This document shows positions 52,597-59,497 of a stretch of DNA of 60,369 nucleotides, in pieces. The notes below the pieces were generated by a model. That model ran no database searches. It was not told the DNA's origin and saw only the letters and a program-made list of their open reading frames with translations. The position numbers and the translations under genes are program-made. Source of the stretch: Robiginitomaculum sp. (GTDB lineage: Bacteria > Pseudomonadota > Alphaproteobacteria > Caulobacterales > Maricaulaceae); assembly GCA_002733805.1 (NCBI GenBank), contig NVXG01000038.1:1-60369 (forward strand), written 5' to 3'. Numbering within the stretch: the stretch's first letter is position 1; each line of letters begins with the position of its first letter.

Positions 52597-55101
52597 ATGG
52601 CTTTGCCTTCTTTTCATAAGCAGAGGCTGAAATCGTTGTTATGTGGCTGCGCTGTTTCCTTATGCGCACCGCAATTTGCAACCGCCGCAGAAACCGCATC
52701 GGATGTTATTGCGCCAATCCTGCTTGATCTACCGGCGCAGTCGCTTGATCGTGATATTCGAGACATTGCGCTGCGGGCCAATATTACCATTAGTTTTTCA
52801 AGGCGGGCCCTTAAAAAAATAGAACGAAATGCATTGCGCGGTAGTTATAGCGTGGCCAAGAGCTTGGCGGTACTGCTTCAAGGAACCGAGTATTCATTTG
52901 AGTTTGTTAACGCCAGTACCGTGCGTATTTTTAAGATTAGGAAGCATAGAAAGAAACGGAACAAAGCGCCGGGCCCGCTTCAGAAGTTGAAACCACTTCC
53001 CGCTATTTTGCCAAGGGACGAAATTATAATTACGGCCAACAAGCGAAAACGCTTTGATTTGTTGCAATCTGCACCCTATAGCGCCAGTGTTGTGTCTGGA
53101 GAAACATTGTCACTACTGGGCATTGTAAAGACACAATCACTAAGTCTCTATATTCCGGGTATTGAAATGACCAACCTCGGGTCCAGCCGAAATAAAATGT
53201 CAATTCGAGGCATTTCAGATGGCGTGTTCAATGGCCGGACCCAATCCACCGTCGGGGTGTATTTCAATGATACACCAATCAATTTCAACGCGCCTTTTCC
53301 AGATATCCCGCTTTTGGATGTAAAAAGCCTTGAAGTCTTGCGTGGGCCGCAAGGGTCTTTGTACGGCACCGGGGCAATCGGCGGCATCTATAAGATTACC
53401 ACCAACAAGCCGGATACACGAAATGTCGATGGGTGGATTGAAAGCGCTTTGTCATCGACCAGACATGGGGGGACCAACAGTGAACTTTCCGCGATGGTTA
53501 ATCTTCCTATTATTCAGGATAAGGTGGCCGTGCGTGGGGTTGGTTATCTCCTTCGCAATAGCGGATATATTGATGATACCCGCCTTGGTCTAACGGATGT
53601 AAACAAGACGGAAATCAAGGGAGGGCGCGCCAATTTAGCTTGGCAACTATCATCGGACTGGCAAATGAGTATCGGAATTGGTTTTCAGGATGTGGAAACG
53701 GATGACACCCAATATCGTTTGGCCAATTTGCCCGGCCTTGCCCGGCAAAATTATCTGCGTGAACCACACGGTGATGATTTTATTCACACCCATATCAATA
53801 TTGTCGGGGATCTTGAATGGGGACACATTAAATCAAGTACATCGCGGGTCGCTCGAGATATTCATGATCTGTTTGATGCATCTCTTTCACTGCCCGATAA
53901 TGTGTCGAGACCAGTTCAGTCGGCCAGTTTTGCCGAAAACCGAAAAATTGACTTTATTTCACATGAAACAGTCCTTGATTTCGACTTTTCAGATAATGTC
54001 AATCTGTTGGTTGGTGGGTTTATCTCGCACACAAAAAACGACTACCAATCCGATTATGGAATTGTCGCCAGTGGAGCCCAGCCACGGGAAACCCTGTTCA
54101 GTGAAGTGCGGGACGACAGCACGCTGCATTATGGGGTCTTTGGCGAAGCTGACGCCCATTTAACGGACAAGTTGTTGCTTGGGCTTGGTATTCGGTGGTT
54201 TGACGAGCATTTGACAACAAGCACCATTGTTACAGACATTGGTAAAGCGCCCGCCACAATTCGGGGCGAAAAAAAAGATAGTGATATTCTGCCGCGGATC
54301 AGCTTGGGATATCAGTTCACCGACGATTCCTTTGTCTATGGTTTGGTTTCTGTAGGGTACCGTGTTGGAGGGTTGAATACAGGGAGTATTTTGAATTCTT
54401 TTGCGCCGGTTACCACCGAGCAAGACTCAGATAATGACGAAGCGCGGCTTTCGGTATTTGAATCGGATGTCATCACGATGTACGAGATCGGGGAAAAAAC
54501 CCGCTGGTTTGATGATCGTCTTGTCTTTAATGCCAGTGCGTTTCTGGTCGATTGGAAAAATATCCAGACCGATCATATTCTCGAAAATGGGTTTTCCAGT
54601 GTGCTAAATGCTGGCGATGCTATTAATCTTGGCTATGATTTTGAACTCGTTTGGAAACCGAATGAAAATTTTGTTTTTCAGGCAAATGCCACGATCAATA
54701 ATCCCGATGTAACAAATATAAATCCGGTTTTTAGTGGCGTTGTAACTGATCAACATCTTCCGCGTATTCCTGATTTTGCGGGCAGCATAATCCTCAGCTA
54801 TAAGAGGAGGATACCCAACACACTTTGGCAAAGTACTTGGACAGTTGACTATGCGTACACCGGGGTCTCTCAGCTCAGTTTTGCACCGACAGATGCATTG
54901 TTGCAGGGGGAAAACCATGTGTTGAACGCGCGTGTAAGTTTCAGTGACGGCAATTGGCAAATCGAAGGCTTTGTACAGAATATCTTTGATGATCAGTCCA
55001 ATACATTTGCCTTTGGCAATCCCTTCACCTTTCGCAAACAAAAGCATTCCACGCCACAGCGTCCTCGTACAATTGGCGTGCGCATGCGGCGTAATTTTTG
55101 A
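52597..55101 (+). CDS. TonB-dependent receptor with N-terminal signalling (STN) domain
   Basis: This is an 834-residue outer-membrane transporter. A signal peptide (about 1-30) is followed by a STN domain (about 44-105, LDLPAQSLDRDIRDIALRAN to GSYSVAKSLAVLLQGTEYSF), a TonB-box-like DEIIITANK, the plug (SIRGISDGVFNGRTQSTVGV, LRGPQGSLYGTGAIGGIYKI) and the 22-strand barrel ending in the usual terminal Phe. The STN domain means ligand binding is relayed to the FecR protein encoded just upstream. The ligand is unknown; iron-siderophore is the commonest case, but no biosynthetic or ABC transport genes are nearby to support it. Confidence 0.92.
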   Translation: MALPSFHKQRLKSLLCGCAVSLCAPQFATAAETASDVIAPILLDLPAQSLDRDIRDIALRANITISFSRRALKKIERNALRGSYSVAKSLAVLLQGTEYSFEFVNASTVRIFKIRKHRKKRNKAPGPLQKLKPLPAILPRDEIIITANKRKRFDLLQSAPYSASVVSGETLSLLGIVKTQSLSLYIPGIEMTNLGSSRNKMSIRGISDGVFNGRTQSTVGVYFNDTPINFNAPFPDIPLLDVKSLEVLRGPQGSLYGTGAIGGIYKITTNKPDTRNVDGWIESALSSTRHGGTNSELSAMVNLPIIQDKVAVRGVGYLLRNSGYIDDTRLGLTDVNKTEIKGGRANLAWQLSSDWQMSIGIGFQDVETDDTQYRLANLPGLARQNYLREPHGDDFIHTHINIVGDLEWGHIKSSTSRVARDIHDLFDASLSLPDNVSRPVQSASFAENRKIDFISHETVLDFDFSDNVNLLVGGFISHTKNDYQSDYGIVASGAQPRETLFSEVRDDSTLHYGVFGEADAHLTDKLLLGLGIRWFDEHLTTSTIVTDIGKAPATIRGEKKDSDILPRISLGYQFTDDSFVYGLVSVGYRVGGLNTGSILNSFAPVTTEQDSDNDEARLSVFESDVITMYEIGEKTRWFDDRLVFNASAFLVDWKNIQTDHILENGFSSVLNAGDAINLGYDFELVWKPNENFVFQANATINNPDVTNINPVFSGVVTDQHLPRIPDFAGSIILSYKRRIPNTLWQSTWTVDYAYTGVSQLSFAPTDALLQGENHVLNARVSFSDGNWQIEGFVQNIFDDQSNTFAFGNPFTFRKQKHSTPQRPRTIGVRMRRNF

Positions 55102-55130
55102 TTTGTCTTATTTTCTTTTGATATAGCAGT

Positions 55131-55220
55131 AATCCCCAAGCAGCGGCGTCATCAAGATACCAGAGCAGAGCTTTTGTTCTGGAATTCAGACAGGCGACAC
55201 CAGCCACTATATTGGGGATT
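55131..55220 (+). promoter_or_regulatory. Long-range inverted repeat enclosing the ribosome-binding site
   Basis: AATCCCCAA (55131-55139) and TTGGGGATT (55212-55220) are exact 9-base reverse complements 72 bases apart. The right arm contains GGGGA (55214-55218), the likely ribosome-binding sequence 5 bases before the ATG at 55224. Pairing in the mRNA would hide it, so the leader may control translation of the small exported protein. Confidence 0.4.
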
Positions 55221-55223
55221 TAT

Positions 55224-55754
55224 ATGATAAATTATCGCAAACTCGCAATGACAACCATTGCTCTTACGTGCCTGAGTTTAGGCGCACCCACTGTATCTGT
55301 AGCGCAAGATGCGGGATTTGGGTTAACCAAGCAGGAGCCTGTTTTTCGTACGGTAGCCGGCTTTCACCTGAGCATTCCCTTCGGAGCTAAGGCAAAGCAG
55401 GAAATGTATAAACCGCGGTTGGGTTTTGCCATAAACATGGAGCGCCAATTAAATGAACGCGGGTATGGCGTGCCTCTGAGGGCAAAAATCAACGCGTTGG
55501 ATTTTGGTTTCGGTTTTGACGGCCGCCCGATCATGATCGTGGGAGGGCAGGACGTCTATACACCTATATTCCGGCCCGATGAAGTTGCCTATATTGCAGG
55601 GGCAGGCACGTCGAGAAATACCTTCCTAATCATTGCTGGCGGCGTATTGGCAACCGGGGCCATTGTTGCCCTTGCCAGTAGTAGCAATGGCAATGGAAAT
55701 GATCGTGATTCCAACGGCCGAGATCGGGATGGAGATAGCGACGATAATGGTTAA
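55224..55754 (+). CDS. Small exported protein with C-terminal helix and Asp/Asn/Gly-rich tail
   Basis: I do not recognise this 176-residue protein. It has a Sec signal peptide (about 1-28, ending VSVAQDAG) and a soluble middle (GLTKQEPVFRTVAGFHLSIP, ERQLNERGYGVPLRAKINAL). A hydrophobic segment follows near the C-terminus (about 133-152, TFLIIAGGVLATGAIVALAS), and the tail is an alternation of Asn, Gly, Asp, Ser and Arg (about 25 residues) that looks disordered and possibly cation-binding. ATG 55224 is preferred over TTG 55212, which would start inside the leader inverted repeat. It follows the TonB receptor by 122 bases in the same direction and is convergent with apbE. Confidence 0.65.
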   Translation: MINYRKLAMTTIALTCLSLGAPTVSVAQDAGFGLTKQEPVFRTVAGFHLSIPFGAKAKQEMYKPRLGFAINMERQLNERGYGVPLRAKINALDFGFGFDGRPIMIVGGQDVYTPIFRPDEVAYIAGAGTSRNTFLIIAGGVLATGAIVALASSSNGNGNDRDSNGRDRDGDSDDNG

Positions 55755-55841
55755 TTACGAGGGATTCAAATGACCAGTTTGGTGAATTCTTGAACCCACT
55801 GAACAGTTGAATGAATAGATGTGGCGGAAACACATCGAAAC

Positions 55842-55885
55842 AGGCGACAGACGCAATATCACCCCTTCAATTGCGTCTGTCGCCT
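55842..55885. terminator. Bidirectional terminator hairpin
   Basis: AGGCGACAGACGCAAT (55842-55857) pairs perfectly over 16 bases with ATTGCGTCTGTCGCCT (55870-55885) around a 12-base loop. It lies between the convergent genes ending at 55754 and 55932. The flanking T-runs are short, but a 16-pair stem is strong enough to end transcription from either side. Confidence 0.75.
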
Positions 55886-55931
55886 TTCCTGTACCTGTTT
55901 TTCGAATTCACATGGCGGGATGGTAAGTCAA

Positions 55932-56801
55932 TCAGCGGATGCACCACGCGCGAAGATGTTCTTTTTTTAGAAAGCGTTCTGCCCGCTCGCCCTGCAACAT
56001 GGCCATAGTGGACAATACCCCGGCTTCCATGCAGGTGGGAGCCGATACCGTGACGGACCGTGGAGGGTTTTTCACAGGCCATCCCGTGCGCGGATCCAAT
56101 ATATGGCTGTAACGGATTCCATCTTTTAGCAAATAACGTTCCGCATCCCCGCTGGTGGCCAAGGCTCCGTTATGCAACGCCAACATCGCCTCGTTCTTGT
56201 TTTTAATATCCACAGATAGCAGGCCAATTTTCCAGGCGCTGCCGTCTGAACGTGACCCTGTTGCTCGCAAATCGCCTCCAAAATTCACCAAAGCCGGTTG
56301 GTCCGTGAGCCGTTGCATCGCCATCAATGCGCGGTCCACTGCGTATTCCTTACCCACCCCCCCCAAATCAACCTCCATGCCTGGGCGCAAGGTCAAATAG
56401 GGTGCAGACCAGGTCAGCTTATCCCACCCTATAAGTGGCAATATCTGCTCTACTTCTTTTTTTGAAGGTATTTTGTTTGATCCATCAAATCGCCATACAC
56501 GACGCAAAATCCCTGATGTAATATCGAATTGACCATTGCTCAATTCGAAGCATTGCTGCGCATAATTGAGGAGGTCAGATGTCTCATCATCAACCTTGAT
56601 GGGTTCGTTGGTCGCTTGGTTGATGCGTGCGATGATATTGTCATCGCGGTAGCGACTGTATTTCTTCTCAATTCGTAGCGCCTCGGCCTCGACAACTGCA
56701 CCGACACGCTGGATCAGGTCTGGGTCTTGCGTTTCTACCCGCACTTCGCATGGTGATGCCATGGCGCGAAATGTGTGTTTGAGAGAAGAGGAAAGAGTCA
56801 A
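55932..56801 (-). CDS. apbE: FAD:protein FMN transferase ApbE
   Basis: ApbE moves FMN from FAD onto a Ser or Thr of a target protein through a phosphoester bond. This 289-residue protein shows FRAMASPCEVRV at the N-terminus (the M-G/A-x-P-x-E type), SNGQFDITSGILRRVWRFDG, the metal and flavin region MEVDLGGVGKEYAVDRAL, FGGDLRATGSR and the signature SHILDPRTGWPV. Translation seems to start at a TTG (56801, MTLSSSLKHTF); an in-frame TAG upstream rules out a longer N-terminus, so no signal peptide or lipobox is visible, unlike most Gram-negative ApbE proteins. It is the last gene of the tlpA-DUF4266-DUF3570-apbE operon, 30 bases after DUF3570. Confidence 0.92.
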   Translation of the reverse strand: MTLSSSLKHTFRAMASPCEVRVETQDPDLIQRVGAVVEAEALRIEKKYSRYRDDNIIARINQATNEPIKVDDETSDLLNYAQQCFELSNGQFDITSGILRRVWRFDGSNKIPSKKEVEQILPLIGWDKLTWSAPYLTLRPGMEVDLGGVGKEYAVDRALMAMQRLTDQPALVNFGGDLRATGSRSDGSAWKIGLLSVDIKNKNEAMLALHNGALATSGDAERYLLKDGIRYSHILDPRTGWPVKNPPRSVTVSAPTCMEAGVLSTMAMLQGERAERFLKKEHLRAWCIR

Positions 56802-56831
56802 GACCTGATCCTATTGTCAATCACGTTTTTC

Positions 56832-58244
56832 CTAACGAAAAGCGTAGGAATAACCGACAATAATACTGTTGGAAGTTGCACCACTAAACAAGTCACGCCC
56901 GGCCAGATAACCCGGCGCATTCGCTTGACGGTCCTTTCCTGATGGTTTGTAGTGACTGAATCGAGCATATACTTCCCCTGTCCGGCCAATTTTATATCCA
57001 ATCAATAGGCTTGGCGTAATCGCACTAAAACTATCCAATCGGCTATCAGCGCTGGCAAATTGGGGAAGAGCCTCATTGTCCTGTAGGAAATACCGAAAGA
57101 AATCCGCGCCTGATTGTGTGTAATACCGTATTCCTGGTTCGATATATAAAGAACGGCCTAATGGAATATGCTGTGATGCTTTTAGGGTCAGAGAATCAAT
57201 GCCCCAATTGTCATGGTATCCGCGGACCGATATATTGGTGACCATATCTCCAATGGATATCTTGTTACCAAAATAGATACTTTGCCGAGTGCGACTTTCG
57301 GGTCGCGACTCATAAAGATACTGGTTTGGGCCGCCGGTGATATGATCAACAACCGAAATAATCCGGTAGGGGTCAGTCTGGTACCCGTCGCTTTTGGTGA
57401 CCGTATAATTGAGTTGCGCCAACCAGCGCCGATTCATGGTTTGGGTGATACCGATCAGCCCGCCAACCGTTGTCTTGTCTCGGTTTCCATTTTTGAGGTC
57501 CCCACTCATTACATCAAATGAGGTTGGATTTCCGATACTTGGTTTTGAGGTGTCAAACTCGAAATTTCCAGATACTGTAATCGTAGTGTTTTTCTGGTTC
57601 ATATCCTTTGAAAAACCAATATTTCCATAGATCGCGGTGTAGTCTGTTTCGAAAGAACCACCTGCACCTATGTTTGCTGTGGTGCCCTTTCCCCATGGTT
57701 TGCTATAGCTAATATCAACCGCGTAACGTTTGTCGTTAAACCCCGAGGCCAACGGCAATTGATTGGGATCAACGTCCGTACTGACGATGCTCAATCCATT
57801 GGCTCCAGGAGTGACAACAGCGCTGCCAGATGCCCCGGTTCCTCCGTCATCACCAGGTTTGATACCTGCTACAAATGTTTGAGTGCCTTTCCAAGGCGTT
57901 GCCCCGAACGGTGAGGCCCCGGTGAGCACATCGGCGGTAAATTGCAGGCTTAGTGCCGATCCATCTGTATTGTTAAAGGTCACGCCAAACACCGGCTCAA
58001 TTGCTTGCACCCGCCCTCCGTCTTCCTGGTACACCAAGACTGCACTGTCTAAACGGGTCAGGCCTTCGTCGGTATAAGTATCTCTATCGTCGAGGCCAGA
58101 GTCGAACTCTGGCCGAGTTGGGTTATCTTGGTTTATGGTGGCAAGTGTATCTGATTGTGCGTGCACACCGCCGGCCAAAAGGCTGGCGGTCATCGCGCCT
58201 AGCAGCCCAGCAAGGTTTCTGTTTTTCTTTCTCGTTAGTTGCAT
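56832..58244 (-). CDS. DUF3570 family exported protein with two ApbE-type flavinylation motifs
   Basis: This 470-residue protein has a signal peptide (about 1-30, ending VHAQSD) and a beta-rich body with many alternating hydrophobic strands and a terminal aromatic-rich strand (SIIVGYSYAFR), like an outer-membrane barrel. It resembles the DUF3570 family. Two sites fit the ApbE acceptor pattern Dxx(S/T)GA(S/T): DVLTGAS (105-111) and DGGTGAS (133-139), giving Ser111 and Ser139 as possible FMN attachment points. ATG 58244 is used rather than a longer in-frame start because it gives a clean signal peptide and a 10-base overlap with the DUF4266 gene. The apbE gene directly follows. That the protein carries FMN is an inference from motif plus neighbour. 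Confidence 0.82.
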   Translation of the reverse strand: MQLTRKKNRNLAGLLGAMTASLLAGGVHAQSDTLATINQDNPTRPEFDSGLDDRDTYTDEGLTRLDSAVLVYQEDGGRVQAIEPVFGVTFNNTDGSALSLQFTADVLTGASPFGATPWKGTQTFVAGIKPGDDGGTGASGSAVVTPGANGLSIVSTDVDPNQLPLASGFNDKRYAVDISYSKPWGKGTTANIGAGGSFETDYTAIYGNIGFSKDMNQKNTTITVSGNFEFDTSKPSIGNPTSFDVMSGDLKNGNRDKTTVGGLIGITQTMNRRWLAQLNYTVTKSDGYQTDPYRIISVVDHITGGPNQYLYESRPESRTRQSIYFGNKISIGDMVTNISVRGYHDNWGIDSLTLKASQHIPLGRSLYIEPGIRYYTQSGADFFRYFLQDNEALPQFASADSRLDSFSAITPSLLIGYKIGRTGEVYARFSHYKPSGKDRQANAPGYLAGRDLFSGATSNSIIVGYSYAFR

Positions 58245-58501
58245 CCGCAACCTCCCCCGCTGGCGCTTTGCCCTCCGGTCGAGGCTTCTTTCGAATAATT
58301 GGTGTGGATATCTATGCTGGCGATCATACGGTGGGTGACCGGGCGCATCGTGCGCTTGGCCAAAAGATCTCGTTCCCATGGCTTAACGCCCAAAGAGCTG
58401 CATCCGGCCAAAATTCCGATCGCACCTATCATCAGCAATACCAAACTAGGTCGAGGGGCCAAACCCCTCTTTTTTTGTTTGGATTTATTGTGAATTTTCA
58501 T
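58235..58501 (-). CDS. DUF4266 family small lipoprotein with Cys-rich C-terminus
   Basis: This 88-residue protein has a basic N-terminus, a hydrophobic signal and a lipobox ILAGC (Cys34), so the mature part is only about 55 residues. It begins CSSLGVKPWERDLLAKRTM, matching the DUF4266 pattern, and ends SASTGG-like (EASTGGQSASGGGCGCN) with Cys85 and Cys87 in a glycine run. The closing CGC could bind a metal or form a disulfide; EASTGGQS is a weak relative of the flavinylation motif. It overlaps the thioredoxin gene by 17 bases and DUF3570 by 10. ATG 58501 is chosen over TTG 58504. Confidence 0.8.
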   Translation of the reverse strand: MKIHNKSKQKKRGLAPRPSLVLLMIGAIGILAGCSSLGVKPWERDLLAKRTMRPVTHRMIASIDIHTNYSKEASTGGQSASGGGCGCN

Positions 58502-58985
58502 CAATTAACTCCTTGATATGTGATGTATATTCAGTCGTTTTGTCGTCGTGATATCCAGAATGGACGTAACGGATTTTGCCCTTCCGATCGATCAGAACGG
58601 AGGTTGGCATCGACTTGATATCGAATTGTCGGGCGATTTTTCCCTGGGGGTCATACAATGTCGGACAGGGCGCTTGAATTTGGGAGAGAAATTGGTCCGC
58701 TTTTTCTCGATCCTTATCCACATTAATCAAAATAATTTCGAAATCATCTTGTGGATAATTCTGTGCGAGGTCGTTCATAAATGGAAATGACTGCTGGCAG
58801 GGCCCACACCACGATGCCCAAAAGTCGACATAGATAACTTTGCCCTTGTGCTCTGCCATATCCAAGGCAATTTCTGGAGCCTTGGCGTGAGCAACTCCAA
58901 ACATCAGGAATGATGCAATTACAACCGAGGCGGCCCCCCGGGATGCGGAGTAGAGTTGTAATAAGAATTTATCAGAAAATGGCAT
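58485..58985 (-). CDS. TlpA/ResA-like exported thioredoxin
   Basis: This 166-residue periplasmic thiol-disulfide protein has a signal peptide (about 1-35, ending VAHAKA) and a thioredoxin fold with the active site FWASWCGPCQQ (Cys60, Cys63) and the cis-Pro loop KSMPTSVLIDRKGKIRYVHS. The WCGPC form and the ResA/TlpA layout suggest reduction of cysteines in exported proteins. It is the first gene of the operon that includes the Cys-ended DUF4266 lipoprotein, which is its most obvious partner. There is no gene on either strand in the 512 bases upstream. Confidence 0.9.
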   Translation of the reverse strand: MPFSDKFLLQLYSASRGAASVVIASFLMFGVAHAKAPEIALDMAEHKGKVIYVDFWASWCGPCQQSFPFMNDLAQNYPQDDFEIILINVDKDREKADQFLSQIQAPCPTLYDPQGKIARQFDIKSMPTSVLIDRKGKIRYVHSGYHDDKTTEYTSHIKELIDENSQ

Positions 58986-59497
58986 GATCTAGCCTCTTCG
59001 TTTCCATAAAATGAGAACACCGAATGGGCCAATGCCCCGAATTCAGATGCCACGTATCAAAATGACGTCGCCAGAATTGAATTTCTGCCATTACTCAGTG
59101 AATTATTTTAATGGGGAGGCGTTTCGCCTGACGTTCACTCACATGAAGGCCGCTATTTTTGCAACAATTGATGTACTCAGTATCTGAATCTTTCCCTGAA
59201 AGAGTTTTATCTTAGTAGGCGCATTCAACGTAAAAATATTGCAATTCGATCTACCTGTATGGAAAAGCCGAAACGTCAGGCGTTGGCTAAGGTCACATAT
59301 CAAATGCAATCGGCTGGCTTTGGCAAACTAAAACTAACTTGAACCCATGGCCTGCATTTTGAATTCTCAAACTGCGCGATATGTAGAGTTTTCGCACAGG
59401 GGCTTTTTAATCTGACAATGCTAATCGCCTGCAGGAGGTGCCGGGAATAATCGAATGATCCATCGCAAAATATTATAATATTGTAATGCCAAAAACC
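58986..59497. other. Intergenic region with an 11-base inverted repeat
   Basis: No gene longer than about 30 codons is seen. CGCCTGACGTT (59125-59135) recurs inverted as AACGTCAGGCG (59272-59282), 136 bases apart. An AT palindrome (AATATTATAATATT, near 59468-59481) lies just after the porin stop. The region should carry the promoter of the tlpA-apbE operon (leftwards) and the 3' end of the porin transcript. Confidence 0.45.

Noticed and set aside
58001-58516. 171-codon plus-strand frame opposite the DUF4266 and DUF3570 genes
   Set aside because: It is antisense to two well-supported genes, starts without a ribosome-binding sequence and its translation is rich in Arg, Ser and Leu without recognisable domain.
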